Shown: positions 25,178 through 36,476, counted from the first letter of the stretch. The stretch: DNA of 64,000 nt from Vibrio parahaemolyticus (GCF_900460535.1 NZ_UHIL01000001.1:3162001-3226000), one strand, 5' to 3'. The notes: generated by a model not told the origin, from the letters alone. Numbers and translations are program-made.

Positions 25178-25261
25178 CTAAATGTTAGTCGCTTAAATCA
25201 GCTCTAAATGTAAGCTCGGAGCTAAAATTCAACAAGTAAGCGATCATTATCTAACATTTAG
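25178..25261. promoter_or_regulatory. Long interrupted palindrome in the lptF-pepA promoter region
   Basis: CTAAATGTTAG (25178-25188) is exactly inverted at 25251-25261, and inside it TCGCTTA (25189-25195) is inverted at 25237-25243. A half-copy, TCTAAATG, lies at about 25203. PepA and ArgR-type proteins bind such regions in other bacteria; which factor acts here is not known. Confidence 0.6.
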
Positions 25262-25292
25262 AGCAATTTGTCTTCAGGATGTAGGAGTACGC

Positions 25293-26801
25293 ATGGAGTT
25301 CAGTGTTAAAAGTGGCAGTCCAGAGAAACAACGTAGCGCATGTATCGTTGTTGGTGTGTTTGAACCACGTCGCCTTTCTCCAGTAGCCGAGCAACTTGAT
25401 AAAATCAGTGACGGTTACATCAGTTCACTACTTCGCCGTGGTGATCTAGAGGGTAAACCTGGTCAGATGCTGCTACTGCATCAAGTACCAGGTGTTTTGT
25501 CAGAGCGCGTTTTACTTGTCGGTTGCGGTAAGGAACGTGAGCTTGGCGAGCGCCAGTACAAGGAAATCATTCAAAAGACGATCAGCACACTTAACGAAAC
25601 AGGTTCAATGGAAGCTGTATGTTTCCTAACAGAACTGCACGTTAAAGGTCGCGATACTTACTGGAAAGTTCGCCAGGCAGTAGAAGCGACGAAAGATGGT
25701 CTATACACATTCAACCAATTCAAGAGCGTTAAACCTGAAACTCGCCGCCCACTGCGTAAACTTGTTTTCAACGTACCAACGCGTCGTGAATTGAGCCTAG
25801 GTGAAAAAGCAATCACCCACGGTCTAGCCATCGCGTCTGGTGTAAAAGCATCGAAAGACCTTGGCAACATGCCACCAAACGTAGCCAACCCAGCTTACCT
25901 TGCCTCTCAAGCTCGTCGTCTAGCGGACGATTACGAAAGCGTAACCACCAAGATCATCGGTGAGCAAGAGATGGAAAAACTGGGCATGACATCTTACCTA
26001 GCGGTAGGTCGTGGTTCGAAGAACGAATCTATGATGTCTATCATCGAGTACAAGGGTAACCCTGACTCAGATGCAAAACCTATCGTGCTTGTAGGTAAAG
26101 GTCTAACCTTCGATTCAGGCGGTATCTCATTGAAACCGGGCGAAGGTATGGATGAGATGAAGTACGACATGTGTGGTGCGGCATCGGTATTCGGTACAAT
26201 GAAAGCGCTAGCGAAGCTAAACCTACCAATCAATGTAATTGGTGTTTTAGCAGGCTGTGAAAACATGCCAGGCAGCAACGCTTACCGTCCAGGAGACATC
26301 CTGACCACAATGTCAGGTCAAACTGTTGAAGTACTAAATACTGACGCAGAGGGCCGTTTGGTTTTGTGTGATGCACTGACTTACGTAGAGCGTTTCGAAC
26401 CAGACTGTGTTGTTGACGTAGCAACGCTAACAGGCGCTTGTGTTATCGCACTTGGTCACCACATCAGTGGCGTTCTATCGAACCACAACCCACTGGCGCA
26501 CGAACTTGTAAACGCATCTGAGCAATCAAGTGACCGCGCATGGCGTCTACCAATGGCGGACGAATACCACGAACAGTTGAAGAGCCCATTTGCTGATATG
26601 GCAAACATTGGTGGTCGCCCTGGTGGCACTATCACTGCGGGTTGTTTCCTGTCTAAGTTTGCGAAAAAGTACAACTGGGCACACATTGATATCGCAGGAA
26701 CTGCGTGGAAGTCAGGCGCAGCGAAAGGCTCAACGGGCCGCCCTGTCTCAATGCTTGTCCAATTCCTTTTGAACCGCAGCGGCCAAGAGACAGAAGAGTA
26801 A
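25293..26801 (+). CDS. pepA: Leucyl aminopeptidase / DNA-binding protein PepA
   Basis: 502 aa M17 aminopeptidase. Active-site segments [20 protein letters not shown] (Lys and Asp metal ligands) and [14 protein letters not shown] (Asp, Glu, Arg) are present. Besides removing N-terminal residues, PepA of E. coli binds DNA (XerCD recombination, carAB control) and the V. cholerae homologue has been linked to virulence regulation. Single gene with its own terminator; the dyad upstream may be for autoregulation. Confidence 0.96.
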   Translation: MEFSVKSGSPEKQRSACIVVGVFEPRRLSPVAEQLDKISDGYISSLLRRGDLEGKPGQMLLLHQVPGVLSERVLLVGCGKERELGERQYKEIIQKTISTLNETGSMEAVCFLTELHVKGRDTYWKVRQAVEATKDGLYTFNQFKSVKPETRRPLRKLVFNVPTRRELSLGEKAITHGLAIASGVKASKDLGNMPPNVANPAYLASQARRLADDYESVTTKIIGEQEMEKLGMTSYLAVGRGSKNESMMSIIEYKGNPDSDAKPIVLVGKGLTFDSGGISLKPGEGMDEMKYDMCGAASVFGTMKALAKLNLPINVIGVLAGCENMPGSNAYRPGDILTTMSGQTVEVLNTDAEGRLVLCDALTYVERFEPDCVVDVATLTGACVIALGHHISGVLSNHNPLAHELVNASEQSSDRAWRLPMADEYHEQLKSPFADMANIGGRPGGTITAGCFLSKFAKKYNWAHIDIAGTAWKSGAAKGSTGRPVSMLVQFLLNRSGQETEE

Positions 26802-26817
26802 TTTCTGAACTAAATCG

Positions 26818-26841
26818 AAAAGGGCCGCAAGGCCCTTTTTT
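26818..26841 (+). terminator. Rho-independent terminator after pepA
   Basis: AAAAGGGCC-GCAA-GGCCCTTTTTT. Confidence 0.92.
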
Positions 26842-26912
26842 ATTACCCCGATTTTCTTCATTGAAAATGGGCTTTAAGATGGTCTTAGGATGAGACCAAG
26901 GCAAGTGAGAGA

Positions 26913-27365
26913 ATGATGCAAACTGCGACCTTCTACATCATTAACGAAGAGAGCCCGCAAGCAACGACGGCTGGCTTTGAAGAGTACATCGTTTTTTTGG
27001 CGCAGCATTTCGCACGCCAAGGCGCTAAAGTGTACCTAAACTGCCAAGATAAACCGCATGCCGAACAGCTTGCTGAAGCTTTCTGGCAAATTGATGCAGA
27101 CCAGTTCATGGCACATAATCTCGTTGGCGAAGGACCGAAATACGCCACCAATATTGAAATCGGCCACGATGGCGTGAAACCATCTTGGAATCGTCAACTG
27201 GTAATTAATTTGGCGGAAAATGAGACAACCTTTGCGAACAAGTTTGCTCAAGTGGTAGACTTCGTGCCTTGCGAAGAAAAAGCTAAACAGCTCGCAAGGG
27301 AAAGATATAAAATTTACCGACAAGCAGGCTACCAGCTGCAAACGATCGAAATTCAATATCCTTAG
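26913..27365 (+). CDS. holC: DNA polymerase III subunit chi
   Basis: 150 aa. HolC contacts the C-terminal tip of SSB and links it to the clamp loader. Family pattern: TATFYIINEE at the start, an AEQLAEAFWQIDADQFMAHN segment, LVINLAE and an ending RYKIYRQAGYQLQTIEI. In the usual gammaproteobacterial order pepA-holC-valS. The SSB-like tip of the element protein at 4382-5062 would be a natural ligand for this host protein (inference). Confidence 0.94.
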   Translation: MMQTATFYIINEESPQATTAGFEEYIVFLAQHFARQGAKVYLNCQDKPHAEQLAEAFWQIDADQFMAHNLVGEGPKYATNIEIGHDGVKPSWNRQLVINLAENETTFANKFAQVVDFVPCEEKAKQLARERYKIYRQAGYQLQTIEIQYP

Positions 27366-27459
27366 CGGTCAATCCTTATAGTTAAGCTCTCTCTTTAGAG
27401 AGTTCACTTATAGAGATTGACTAAGATTCAACCATCAACGTATCCATTTAAAGAGCGCT

Positions 27460-30318
27460 ATGGAAAAGACATACAACCCAACTTCAATCGAACAAGCTCT
27501 GTATCAGACTTGGGAAGAGAAAGGCTACTTTAAGCCACACGGTGACACTACTAAAGAATCATACAGCATCATGATCCCGCCACCGAACGTCACTGGTAGC
27601 CTACATATGGGCCACGCGTTCCAAGATACGATCATGGATACGCTTATCCGTTGTGAACGTATGAAGGGTAAAAACACCCTTTGGCAAGTAGGTACTGACC
27701 ACGCAGGTATCGCTACTCAGATGGTTGTTGAGCGTAAGATCGCAGCAGAAGAAGGCAAAACTAAGCACGATTACGGTCGTGATGCTTTCATCGACAAAAT
27801 CTGGGAATGGAAAGGCGAATCAGGCGGCACAATCACTAAGCAGCTTCGTCGTCTTGGCGCATCGGTAGACTGGGATCGTGAACGCTTCACGATGGACGAT
27901 GGTCTGTCTAACGCCGTTCAAGAAGTTTTCGTTCGTCTATACGAAGATGACCTAATCTACCGCGGTAAGCGCCTAGTTAACTGGGATCCAAAGCTACACA
28001 CCGCTATCTCAGATCTAGAAGTAGAGAACAAAGACACTAAAGGCCACATGTGGCACTTCCGCTACCCGCTAGCAGATGGCGTTAAAACAGCAGATGGCAA
28101 AGACTACATCGTTGTTGCAACCACTCGTCCAGAGACCATGCTAGGCGATACTGGTGTTGCGGTTAACCCTGAAGATCCACGTTACAAAGATCTTATCGGT
28201 AAAGAAATCATCCTTCCTATCGTTGACCGTCGCATCCCAATCGTGGGCGATGAGCACGCTGATATGGAAAAAGGTACTGGCTGTGTGAAAATCACACCTG
28301 CGCACGACTTCAACGACTACGAAGTTGGTAAGCGCCACCAGCTACCAATGATCAACATTCTAACTTTCGACGCAAACATTCGCGGTGCGGCTGAAGTATT
28401 CAACACAAACGGTGAACCAAGTGACGCTTACTCAACAGAACTTCCTGCTAAGTACCACGGCATGGAACGTTTTGCTGCACGTAAAGCTATCGTTGCTGAG
28501 TTTGACGAGCTAGGCCTGCTTGAAGAAGTGAAAGATCACGATCTACAAGTTCCTTACGGCGACCGTGGTGGCGTGGTTATCGAACCAATGCTAACTGACC
28601 AATGGTACGTACGTACTGCGCCTCTAGCGAAAACAGCGGTTGAAGCAGTAGAAAACGGCGACATCCAATTCGTACCTAAGCAATACGAAAACATGTACTT
28701 CTCTTGGATGCGTGACGTTCAGGATTGGTGTATCTCTCGTCAGCTATGGTGGGGTCACCGCATCCCAGCTTGGTACGACAACCAAGGCAATGTTTACGTA
28801 GGTCGCACTGAAGAAGAAGTTCGCAAGAACAACAACCTAGAGTCAGTAATTGAACTGCACCAAGACGAAGACGTACTGGATACCTGGTTCTCTTCTGCAC
28901 TATGGACGTTCGGCACTCAAGGTTGGCCAGAGCAAACTGACGATCTGAAAGTATTCCACCCTTCAGACGTACTAGTAACTGGTTTCGACATCATCTTCTT
29001 CTGGGTTGCGCGCATGATCATGATGACCATGCACTTCGTGAAAGACGAAAACGGCAAGCCACAAGTACCATTTAAAACGGTTTACGTTACCGGCCTAATT
29101 CGTGACGAAAACGGCGACAAGATGTCTAAGTCGAAAGGTAACGTGCTTGACCCAATCGACATGATCGATGGTATCGACCTAGAGTCTCTAGTAGAGAAGC
29201 GCACTGGCAACATGATGCAGCCTCAGCTAGCGAAGAAGATCGAGAAGAATACTCGTAAGACGTTTGAAAACGGTATCGAAGCATATGGTACAGACGCACT
29301 GCGTTTCACGCTTGCAGCAATGGCATCAACAGGTCGCGATATCAACTGGGATATGAAGCGCCTTGAAGGTTACCGTAACTTCTGTAACAAACTATGGAAC
29401 GCAAGCCGTTACGTAATGATGAACACAGAAGAGCAAGATTGTGGCTTCAACGGTGGTGAGATTGAATACTCACTAGCGGACAAGTGGATCGAGTCTCAGT
29501 TTGAGCTCGCAGCAAAAGCGTTCAACAACCATATCGACAACTTCCGTCTAGATATGGCGTCTAACACGCTGTACGAATTCATCTGGAACCAATTCTGTGA
29601 CTGGTACCTAGAGCTAACTAAACCCGTTCTATGGAAAGGTACAGAAGCGCAACAGCGTGGTACTCGCCGTACACTAATCACAGTTCTTGAGAAGACGCTA
29701 CGTCTGGCTCACCCAGTGATTCCTTACATCACTGAAACTATCTGGCAAAGCATCAAGCCACTAGTTGAAGGTGTAGAAGGCGAGACAATCATGCTGCAAG
29801 CACTGCCTCAATTCGACGAAGCAAACTTCAACCAAGAAGCGCTAGACGATATCGAATGGGTGAAAGCGTTCATCACTAGCATCCGTAACCTACGTGCTGA
29901 ATACGACATCAACCCAGGTAAGCCGCTTGACGTTATGTTGAAAGCAGCAAACGCAGAAGATGCAGCGCGTCTAGAAGCAAACAAACAAGTACTGATGTCT
30001 CTAGCGAAACTAGAATCTGTACGCGTACTTGCTGCTGACGAAGAAACGCCAGCGTGTGCGACAGCATTGGTTGCTAAGTCTGAGCTGATGATCCCAATGG
30101 CGGGTCTGATCGACAAAGACGCAGAACTTGCTCGTCTTGATGGCGAAATCAAGAAGACTCACGGCGAAATCAAGCGTATCGAAGGCAAACTAGGTAACGA
30201 AGGCTTCGTAGCGAAAGCTCCTGAAGCGGTTGTTGCTAAAGAGCGTGAGAAGCTTGAAGGCTACAAAGAGACACTAGCTAAGCTGGAAGAGCAAAAGAAA
30301 ACCATCGCAGCTCTTTAA
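27460..30318 (+). CDS. valS: Valyl-tRNA synthetase
   Basis: 952 aa class I synthetase that charges tRNA-Val. The HIGH-type motif [15 protein letters not shown] (about 42-56), the CP1 editing domain with [13 protein letters not shown], the KMSKS motif [12 protein letters not shown] (about 555), an anticodon-binding domain, and the C-terminal coiled coil (about 885-950) are all present. Essential housekeeping gene; full length. Confidence 0.98.
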   Translation: MEKTYNPTSIEQALYQTWEEKGYFKPHGDTTKESYSIMIPPPNVTGSLHMGHAFQDTIMDTLIRCERMKGKNTLWQVGTDHAGIATQMVVERKIAAEEGKTKHDYGRDAFIDKIWEWKGESGGTITKQLRRLGASVDWDRERFTMDDGLSNAVQEVFVRLYEDDLIYRGKRLVNWDPKLHTAISDLEVENKDTKGHMWHFRYPLADGVKTADGKDYIVVATTRPETMLGDTGVAVNPEDPRYKDLIGKEIILPIVDRRIPIVGDEHADMEKGTGCVKITPAHDFNDYEVGKRHQLPMINILTFDANIRGAAEVFNTNGEPSDAYSTELPAKYHGMERFAARKAIVAEFDELGLLEEVKDHDLQVPYGDRGGVVIEPMLTDQWYVRTAPLAKTAVEAVENGDIQFVPKQYENMYFSWMRDVQDWCISRQLWWGHRIPAWYDNQGNVYVGRTEEEVRKNNNLESVIELHQDEDVLDTWFSSALWTFGTQGWPEQTDDLKVFHPSDVLVTGFDIIFFWVARMIMMTMHFVKDENGKPQVPFKTVYVTGLIRDENGDKMSKSKGNVLDPIDMIDGIDLESLVEKRTGNMMQPQLAKKIEKNTRKTFENGIEAYGTDALRFTLAAMASTGRDINWDMKRLEGYRNFCNKLWNASRYVMMNTEEQDCGFNGGEIEYSLADKWIESQFELAAKAFNNHIDNFRLDMASNTLYEFIWNQFCDWYLELTKPVLWKGTEAQQRGTRRTLITVLEKTLRLAHPVIPYITETIWQSIKPLVEGVEGETIMLQALPQFDEANFNQEALDDIEWVKAFITSIRNLRAEYDINPGKPLDVMLKAANAEDAARLEANKQVLMSLAKLESVRVLAADEETPACATALVAKSELMIPMAGLIDKDAELARLDGEIKKTHGEIKRIEGKLGNEGFVAKAPEAVVAKEREKLEGYKETLAKLEEQKKTIAAL

Positions 30319-30365
30319 TCGTTAGCGTTGGACTAGAAGCGAAACGCTTCTGCTCTTAAAATCAG

Positions 30366-30395
30366 AAAGGTTGGTCATCATGGCCAACCTTTTTT
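30366..30395 (+). terminator. Rho-independent terminator after valS
   Basis: AAAGGTTGG / CCAACCTTTTTT. Confidence 0.88.
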
Positions 30396-30472
30396 GTATC
30401 AGTCCATTCAGTAAAAACCCTCCTATCGATAGTTTTTACCTATCAAATTAATATCCACCACCCATTGGCATT

Positions 30473-30491
30473 AATGAGAATTATTATCGAT
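30473..30491. promoter_or_regulatory. Fur-box-like site before the DUF2061 gene
   Basis: AATGAGAATTATTATCGAT closely follows the 19-bp Fur consensus (GATAATGATAATCATTATC type) and lies about 40-55 nt before the start codon. Iron-dependent repression is inferred. Confidence 0.55.
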
Positions 30492-30529
30492 AATATATTC
30501 ATCGAAACAAACACGATTGAGTAATTATC

Positions 30530-30934
30530 ATGAAAAAGACACTAACATTCGCAACGCTGCATTTTACTATCGCATTTAGTGTCGCTTACGTGCTTACTGG
30601 CGACATTCTAATTGGTAGTTTAATTGCCATGATTGAGCCATCAGTAAACACCGTCGCTTTTTACTTTCATGAAAAAGCTTGGGCAAGTGTTCCCGCTTTA
30701 AAAGCTCGTCAATTCATGACCAAGCTAAAAACCGCGAGTTTCGCAACGGTACACTTTAGCGTAGCGTTTACGGTGGTTTACTTGTTAACGGGTGATGCAT
30801 TTATCGGTGGCGTTATGGCAATGCTAGAGCCATCATTAAATACCGTAGCCTACTACTTCCACGAAAAAGTTTGGTTACGTAAATCGTCTGATCAGAGCTC
30901 AGCGCCGCATTTTTGCTTCCACAAACACGCGTAA
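30530..30934 (+). CDS. DUF2061 membrane protein with two tandem domains
   Basis: 134 aa. Two copies of the about 50-residue DUF2061 unit: residues about 3-50 (TLHFTIAFSVAYVLTGD, EPSVNTVAFYFHEKAW) and about 66-115 (TVHFSVAFTVVYLLTGD, EPSLNTVAYYFHEKVW), each with two membrane helices. The histidines in the HEKxW ends are conserved between copies. The tail ends in HFCFHKHA, also metal-ligand rich. Function unknown; the Fur-box-like site upstream suggests a link to iron. Confidence 0.87.
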   Translation: MKKTLTFATLHFTIAFSVAYVLTGDILIGSLIAMIEPSVNTVAFYFHEKAWASVPALKARQFMTKLKTASFATVHFSVAFTVVYLLTGDAFIGGVMAMLEPSLNTVAYYFHEKVWLRKSSDQSSAPHFCFHKHA

Positions 30935-30988
30935 GAGCGGGTCGAAACCGAAGCAACAGCGAGCTCAAACCGATTCATCATTGACAAC

Positions 30989-31025
30989 GTTGCGCACCGC
31001 AATTAAATTAATTGCGATGCGCAAC
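30989..31025. promoter_or_regulatory. 37-nt palindrome, probable operator of the MarR-GNAT gene
   Basis: Two 18-nt arms around a single central base match at 17 of 18 positions (left arm GTTGCGCACCGCAATTAA). It ends 20 nt before the start codon, so a bound dimer would cover the promoter. Autorepression is typical for MarR proteins. Inference from position and symmetry. Confidence 0.65.
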
Positions 31026-31044
31026 TTATTATAGGTAACTTAAG

Positions 31045-31953
31045 ATGAATCCTCGTCAGCTCAGACATTACTCCCGACAGACCATCCGCTTGTTAGGTAT
31101 GCTTGATAAACAATGTGGCGAGGTTACCCTCACCCCAGTACAAGCTCATGCCTTGGGCGAGATCCAATTACAGCCACTGACTATCAATCAACTGGCGCAG
31201 CAGCTTAACGTAGATAAATCCAATGCCAGCCGCACCGTAACTGCTCTCCTCAAGCAGAGCCTGGTTGAGAGCATCGAAAATCCAAAAGACAAGCGCAGCC
31301 AGTTCATAGCTTTGACCGAGCAAGGCCAACACGCGCTATCGCAACTCGACCAACAACAAAATACTTTCTTCGAATCATTGTTATCCCATCTGGACGAAAA
31401 CGAACAGCAACAGCTCAAACAAGGGCTTGAAGTGTATCTAAAAGGCTTAACCAAAGTATGCCAAGCAAACCCATTTGTTCTTCGCCCACTCAGCAAGGCC
31501 GATAACCCACAAGTCGCCGACGTGATTCGTCAGGTTTCCGCGGAATATGGTCTAACCGCAGACAAAGGATACGGCGTCGCAGACCCAACACTTGATGACA
31601 TGTATTCTGTGTATAACCAACAAGGTGCCGCTTATTGGGTGATTGAGCACAATGGCGTCATCGTCGGTGGTGGTGGTTTTGCTCCACTAGCAGGCGAACC
31701 TAACGTGTGCGAACTACAGAAAATGTACTTTTTACCCCAAACTCGTGGACACGGCTTGGCAAAACGTATCGTCGCGCTGAGTCTGCAATTGGCGAAGCAA
31801 CTTGGCTATCAAAAGTGTTATTTAGAAACGACAGAATGCTTAAAAGAAGCGATAGGTTTGTATGAGAAGTTAGGCTTTGAGCAGTTACATGCCCCGCTTG
31901 GACAAACAGGGCATGATGCATGTGAAGTAGTGATGCTTAAAACACTGTCATAA
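31045..31953 (+). CDS. MarR-type regulator fused to GNAT acetyltransferase
   Basis: 302 aa. Residues about 1-140 form a MarR winged helix ([20 protein letters not shown] recognition helix, then the DKRSQ wing). Residues about 150-300 form a GNAT domain with the acyl-CoA loop [17 protein letters not shown] and a final YEKLGF motif. The fusion family is widespread; substrates are mostly unknown. It stands alone behind a long palindrome. Confidence 0.92.
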   Translation: MNPRQLRHYSRQTIRLLGMLDKQCGEVTLTPVQAHALGEIQLQPLTINQLAQQLNVDKSNASRTVTALLKQSLVESIENPKDKRSQFIALTEQGQHALSQLDQQQNTFFESLLSHLDENEQQQLKQGLEVYLKGLTKVCQANPFVLRPLSKADNPQVADVIRQVSAEYGLTADKGYGVADPTLDDMYSVYNQQGAAYWVIEHNGVIVGGGGFAPLAGEPNVCELQKMYFLPQTRGHGLAKRIVALSLQLAKQLGYQKCYLETTECLKEAIGLYEKLGFEQLHAPLGQTGHDACEVVMLKTLS

Positions 31954-31969
31954 AGAGCATTACTAAGAG

Positions 31970-32770
31970 TTAAAGCACAACATGGGTAACGCAAAGCTCT
32001 TGGCTAAGCGCAACAGAAAATGCTTGGCGCTGCCCATCTAACTCCACCGCAAGTTGGTAGAGATCTTTCGGATCGGGGTCATTCAAATCAGCGTATTTAG
32101 GCGCTTCGATCTGAAATAACGCACTGGCATGATCGGCGCGCACATCAATTGGAATATGGTAAGTCATACCATCAAACTTCACTGATGCCGAGACCAAACC
32201 CGGCACAAAAGTCTGATAGTAAAGATCCACTTTAAACTCACAACCACCACCGTGGTGCCAGATTTGTTCGGTCGCGACACGATCTAAACGTACGTTGCGA
32301 ATAAACTGCAGGTAAGGCACTTGCCACACGCCTAAGCGGTCATCGCTTTTTCTATATTCATGATCGGACAGTGAACACAGCTCAGGTTTATCTTCATCAA
32401 ACAGAAGATCTTCGTCTTCCTCTAAGAACAAGATTTCAAAGCGGTTGCGCCCCATTTGCATGTAAGGGCGAATGTCTTTCTTGTAGACATTCTGAGAGCC
32501 ATCGCAGTCAAACAATGCAACGCCATTCAAACGCACCTCAGCGTGGTAGTCCACCCCACCCAGCACCATTTCAACCGCCGGGAACGCCATCATGGATTCA
32601 TCCACCTCAATGTCGTACATCAAGTGCCATTCTTGTTGGCGAATGGCCGCTTCCGTCAATTCAGCGGGCAGCACCTGACTCAGAGGAGCAGGGAAAGTGA
32701 TGTCATCCTGTGGGATAGAAAGGTCCGTCAGTGGAGAGACTTGCCATAATCCGGCGAGTGAGAGTTGCAT
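31970..32770 (-). CDS. Hypothetical protein with glycoside-hydrolase-2-like beta-sandwich domain
   Basis: 266 aa. The N-terminal part (LSLAGLWQVSPLTDLSIPQD, then EVRLNGVALFDCDG and YKKDIRPYMQMGRNRFEILF) follows the jellyroll sugar-binding domain at the start of beta-mannosidases and other GH2 enzymes. The catalytic barrel is absent, so enzymatic activity is not expected. Conserved Vibrio-type hypothetical as far as I can tell; function unknown. Confidence 0.7.
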   Translation of the reverse strand: MQLSLAGLWQVSPLTDLSIPQDDITFPAPLSQVLPAELTEAAIRQQEWHLMYDIEVDESMMAFPAVEMVLGGVDYHAEVRLNGVALFDCDGSQNVYKKDIRPYMQMGRNRFEILFLEEDEDLLFDEDKPELCSLSDHEYRKSDDRLGVWQVPYLQFIRNVRLDRVATEQIWHHGGGCEFKVDLYYQTFVPGLVSASVKFDGMTYHIPIDVRADHASALFQIEAPKYADLNDPDPKDLYQLAVELDGQRQAFSVALSQELCVTHVVL

Positions 32771-32875
32771 ATTTACCTTGAGCTAGATCAATTTTTACGC
32801 ATTATAGGGAGAAATCCCCCATAAACTCAACGTGAATTGTTTATCGTTACCCAGCGTTGTCATTTTCTAAGCATA

Positions 32876-32903
32876 AAAAAACCAGCGATAAACGCTGGTT
32901 TTT
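32876..32903. terminator. Terminator after rraB
   Basis: AAAAACCAGCG / CGCTGGTTTTT with a 6-nt loop. Confidence 0.9.
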
Positions 32904-32916
32904 CGAAAACATTAAA

Positions 32917-33330
32917 TTACTCGCCTTCATCATCTTCGTCAGAGTAAAGCGCATCTTCGCCTTCGTAGTACGTACCCCAGCCATCGTAGATGATGTCGTA
33001 TTTTTCAGCTAGGTGAACCAGCTTTTCAACTTGTGCGTCAATCGCCTCTGCATTTAGAGCCGATTCCATTGTCGCGTCACAACACAGCAGTTTGTTGCCG
33101 TCTTCGTCTTCTGTTTCTTCTGCTTCTAGAACTTCGAAGCCCATTTTGAACGCTTCAACAACCGCTTTTTCTAGCGTATCGAAATCTTCAGCAAAAAGGT
33201 GGTGCTCAATTTCGTATAGCGAATCTGGATCGCTGCCATCTTCTAGCAATGCTGCAATGATATCGCGAGTCTCTTCCTTTTGAATCTCAATTAATTCTTC
33301 TACTGATAGATATTCATCTTCGTGAGACAT
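32917..33330 (-). CDS. rraB: Ribonuclease E inhibitor RraB
   Basis: 137 aa acidic protein that binds the RNase E scaffold region and changes degradosome composition. Family features: [20 protein letters not shown] near the start, [20 protein letters not shown] in the middle and an acidic tail (SDEDDEGE). Monocistronic, upstream of the argF/pyrBI region as in other Vibrio. Confidence 0.93.
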   Translation of the reverse strand: MSHEDEYLSVEELIEIQKEETRDIIAALLEDGSDPDSLYEIEHHLFAEDFDTLEKAVVEAFKMGFEVLEAEETEDEDGNKLLCCDATMESALNAEAIDAQVEKLVHLAEKYDIIYDGWGTYYEGEDALYSDEDDEGE

Positions 33331-33905
33331 GTTTTTGGCTCCAGATTAGTTACTTGATGGAAACACTATACCCGATACTGAGTATGCTGATCCGGTGAAA
33401 TATGGCATGGATTGCGATGAAAAGCCACAAACAAACGCCAAACCGCGATGATTCTTCCTGCCCAAATATTAAAACCCATCACAAAGAAACAAAAGGTTAA
33501 CAAAAAACGGTATTTTTTAATATTCAGAAGATCCTAATTGAGCTCATTGTAGGATATTTGATGGTTTGTTGAGTGATTATGACGCCTGAGTGAATATAGC
33601 CACGCTACCAATTTGGAAGGATAACGAATAAAGAAAACTGAAAAACTGCATATTTTAGAATAGAAATGCACGTTTTATGCACTAAGCATGTAATCTTTCC
33701 TGCAAAATACAAAAAGAATAAAAACGCATTCATTTAAAAACCAGCAATATGGAATTAAAAACCAAAAATTAAATACAAAAATGCCAACCAAAATAAAAAC
33801 CACTAAAAATACAATCAATCATAACATTTAAACGAAGTTAACGAATTTGCATCTTTGCCGTAAGATTGTCATAACTAATGGCTGGAAAATTTGTAAGGAT
33901 GCAAA
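33331..33905. other. AT-rich intergenic region between rraB and arcA
   Basis: 575 nt, strongly AT-rich with many A-tracts close to arcA. No gene. It should hold the divergent promoters. Sequences such as GAATAAAAACGCATTCAT (about 33716-33733) are ARG-box-like, which would fit arginine control of arcA, but no clear FNR box was found. Confidence 0.5.
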
Positions 33906-35129
33906 ATGAGTAAGCTGTACGTTGGATCAGAAGTTGGTCAACTTAGACGAGTACTTTTAAACCGCCCAGAGCGTGCCCTCACCCACCTAACGCCGTCAAA
34001 CTGTCATGAGCTATTGTTTGATGACGTGCTTGCTGTAGAAGCCGCGGGTGAAGAGCATGATGCTTTTGCTCGAACCTTGAGAGAGCAAGATGTTGAAGTA
34101 CTTCTGCTCCACGATTTACTGGTGGAAACCCTAGCCGTTCCAGAGGCAAAACAGTGGCTGTTGAACACGCAGATTTCTGACTTCCGCTACGGGCCAACCT
34201 TCGCTCGCGATTTACGCCAATACCTTTTGGAAATGGACGACGAACACCTCGCGACTATTTTGCTTGGCGGCTTAGCCTATTCTGAGTTACCTATTCAATC
34301 TTCTTCGATGCTACCGAAGATGAAGCGCCCACTGGATTTCGTGATCGAGCCACTACCAAACCATCTATTCACCCGCGACACCTCATGTTGGGTATATGGC
34401 GGTGTATCACTCAACCCAATGATGATGCCTGCGCGCCAGCGCGAAACAAACCATTTACGCGCTATCTATCGCTGGCACCCGATCTTTGCAGGCCAAGATT
34501 TCATTAAATATTTTGGTGATGATGATCTGCATTACGACAACGCAAACGTTGAAGGCGGAGACGTACTGGTGATCGGTAAAGGTGCGGTATTGATTGGCAT
34601 GTCTGAGCGAACCACGCCACAAGGGGTAGAAAACTTAGCGGCAAGCCTGTTTAAAGCAGGGCAAGCGAGCGAAGTGATCGCCATTGACCTGCCTAAGCAC
34701 CGCTCTTGTATGCACTTAGATACGGTCATGACACATATGGATGTGGATACTTTCTCAGTCTACCCAGAAATCATGCGCAAGGATCTGGATACATGGCGTC
34801 TGACCCCGAAAGGCACAGATGGTGAAATGCATGTCGAAGCGTCACACAACTACCTACACGCGATTGAATCCGCTCTTGGTCTTGATCAGCTTAAAATCAT
34901 CACCACAGGCGGTGACAGCTACGAAGCAGAGCGCGAGCAATGGAATGACGCAAACAACGTGCTGACTGTAAAACCAGGCGTTGTGATTGGTTACGAGCGC
35001 AACGTCTACACCAACGAGAAGTACGACAAAGCTGGCATCCAAGTGTTGACCGTTCCTGGTAACGAATTGGGCCGTGGTCGTGGTGGTGCTCGCTGTATGA
35101 GCTGTCCAATAGAACGAGACGATATATAG
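33906..35129 (+). CDS. arcA: Arginine deiminase
   Basis: 407 aa. Converts arginine to citrulline and ammonia, the first step of the arginine deiminase pathway. Conserved segments: [59 protein letters not shown] and the catalytic Cys in [10 protein letters not shown]. It is followed by its own terminator and then argF, which can run the next step. No carbamate kinase or antiporter gene follows here. Confidence 0.96.
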   Translation: MSKLYVGSEVGQLRRVLLNRPERALTHLTPSNCHELLFDDVLAVEAAGEEHDAFARTLREQDVEVLLLHDLLVETLAVPEAKQWLLNTQISDFRYGPTFARDLRQYLLEMDDEHLATILLGGLAYSELPIQSSSMLPKMKRPLDFVIEPLPNHLFTRDTSCWVYGGVSLNPMMMPARQRETNHLRAIYRWHPIFAGQDFIKYFGDDDLHYDNANVEGGDVLVIGKGAVLIGMSERTTPQGVENLAASLFKAGQASEVIAIDLPKHRSCMHLDTVMTHMDVDTFSVYPEIMRKDLDTWRLTPKGTDGEMHVEASHNYLHAIESALGLDQLKIITTGGDSYEAEREQWNDANNVLTVKPGVVIGYERNVYTNEKYDKAGIQVLTVPGNELGRGRGGARCMSCPIERDDI

Positions 35130-35163
35130 CCGATTCACCTTTTACATTAAGTGAATAAAAACT

Positions 35164-35193
35164 AAGGTTGATGTGAATGCATCAACCTTTTTT
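35164..35193 (+). terminator. Terminator after arcA
   Basis: AAGGTTGATG / CATCAACCTT followed by T-run. Confidence 0.9.
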
Positions 35194-35203
35194 AGTTTTA
35201 CTT

Positions 35204-35222
35204 TAAAATAATTATTCACAAA
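35204..35222. promoter_or_regulatory. ARG-box-like site before argF
   Basis: AAAATAATTATTCAC is close to the ArgR half-site palindrome TGAATAATTATTCA, in the argF promoter region. A second, poorer copy may follow at about 35225-35243. ArgR control is inferred. Confidence 0.45.
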
Positions 35223-35284
35223 TAAAGCATTTATATGTTTTAATGCAATGACTCAATTCAATCACACGTACTAAGGGACGAGCT

Positions 35285-36289
35285 ATGGCTTTCAATTTAC
35301 GTAACCGCAACTTTTTGAAGCTATTGGATTTCTCAACCAAAGAAATCCAGTTCTTGCTCGAACTGTCTGCAGAGCTAAAAAAAGCAAAATATGCAGGAAC
35401 AGAGCAGAAGACACTTCAAGGTAAAAACATTGCACTCATCTTTGAGAAATCTTCTACTCGAACCCGATGTGCGTTTGAAGTCGCCGCCTTTGATCAAGGC
35501 GCACAAGTCACCTATATCGGTCCTTCAGGATCTCAAATCGGCCATAAAGAATCGATGAAAGATACCGCACGCGTCTTAGGTCGCATGTATGACGGCATCG
35601 AATACCGTGGCTTTGGTCAATCCATTGTGGAAGAGCTTGGCGCTCATGCGGGCGTGCCGGTTTGGAACGGATTAACTGACGAGTTCCACCCAACGCAAAT
35701 CCTCGCAGATTTCCTTACCATGCAAGAACATGGTCGTGGCAAACAGCTCCACGAAATGACCTTTGCATACCTTGGCGACGCTCGTAACAACATGGGTAAC
35801 TCATTGATGGTTGGCGCAGCGAAAATGGGCATGGACATTCGCCTAGTGGCACCAAAAGCGTTCTGGCCAGAAGAACATCTTGTCGCGACTTGCCAAGACA
35901 TTGCCAAACAAACCGGCGCGAAAATCACCTTGACGGAAAACGTCGAAGAAGGCGTGAAAGGCTGTGATTTCCTCTACACTGATGTTTGGGTTTCAATGGG
36001 TGAAGCAGCAGAAGCATGGGATGAACGTGTCGCGCTTATGACGCCTTATCAAATCAATATGGATGTCATCAAGCAGACGGGTAATCCGCACGTGAAGTTT
36101 ATGCATTGTCTACCTGCATTCCATAATGACGAAACCACTGTCGGTAAAGAAATCGCAGAGAAATACGGCATGAAAGGCCTAGAAGTCACCGAAGATGTGT
36201 TTGAGTCAGAGTACTCTATCGTCTTTGATGAAGCAGAAAACCGCATGCACACAATCAAAGCCATTATGGTTGCAACGCTAGGAAGTTAG
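35285..36289 (+). CDS. argF: Ornithine carbamoyltransferase
   Basis: 334 aa. Joins ornithine and carbamoyl phosphate to citrulline, or the reverse in arginine breakdown. Motifs: carbamoyl-phosphate loop [20 protein letters not shown], ornithine-binding DVWVSMGEA and HCLPAFH. Its position after arcA allows catabolic use; the ARG-box-like site suggests biosynthetic control. Own promoter because a terminator separates it from arcA. Confidence 0.95.
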   Translation: MAFNLRNRNFLKLLDFSTKEIQFLLELSAELKKAKYAGTEQKTLQGKNIALIFEKSSTRTRCAFEVAAFDQGAQVTYIGPSGSQIGHKESMKDTARVLGRMYDGIEYRGFGQSIVEELGAHAGVPVWNGLTDEFHPTQILADFLTMQEHGRGKQLHEMTFAYLGDARNNMGNSLMVGAAKMGMDIRLVAPKAFWPEEHLVATCQDIAKQTGAKITLTENVEEGVKGCDFLYTDVWVSMGEAAEAWDERVALMTPYQINMDVIKQTGNPHVKFMHCLPAFHNDETTVGKEIAEKYGMKGLEVTEDVFESEYSIVFDEAENRMHTIKAIMVATLGS

Positions 36290-36324
36290 TGTTTTTTGGA
36301 AAGCAAAAAGCATGATGTAATCGC

Positions 36325-36352
36325 TTGCGCTCGCAAAAGTTAGGCGTATAAT
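36325..36352 (+). promoter_or_regulatory. Sigma-70 promoter of pyrL-pyrBI
   Basis: -35 TTGCGC and -10 TATAAT separated by 16 nt, about 30 nt before the leader peptide start. Confidence 0.65.
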
Positions 36353-36380
36353 GCTCGGCAATTTGTCTGAGGATTAAGAA

Positions 36381-36476
36381 ATGACCAAGCTGATTGCTGA
36401 CGTAAAAACGCGATTTGCTCTAACTAAGCGACTACGCTTACGTGGTGTTATTTTCGTTAATTCTATCGATTTTTAA
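36381..36476 (+). CDS. pyrL: pyrBI operon leader peptide
   Basis: 31 aa: [20 protein letters not shown], then [11 protein letters not shown]. The last third is encoded by a T-rich stretch (GTTATTTTCGTTAATTC), and the stop overlaps the attenuator stem. At low UTP, polymerase pauses in the U-rich region, the ribosome catches up and blocks the terminator. Same principle as E. coli pyrL, with a different peptide sequence. Ribosome-binding site GAGGATTAAGAA. Confidence 0.85.
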   Translation: MTKLIADVKTRFALTKRLRLRGVIFVNSIDF

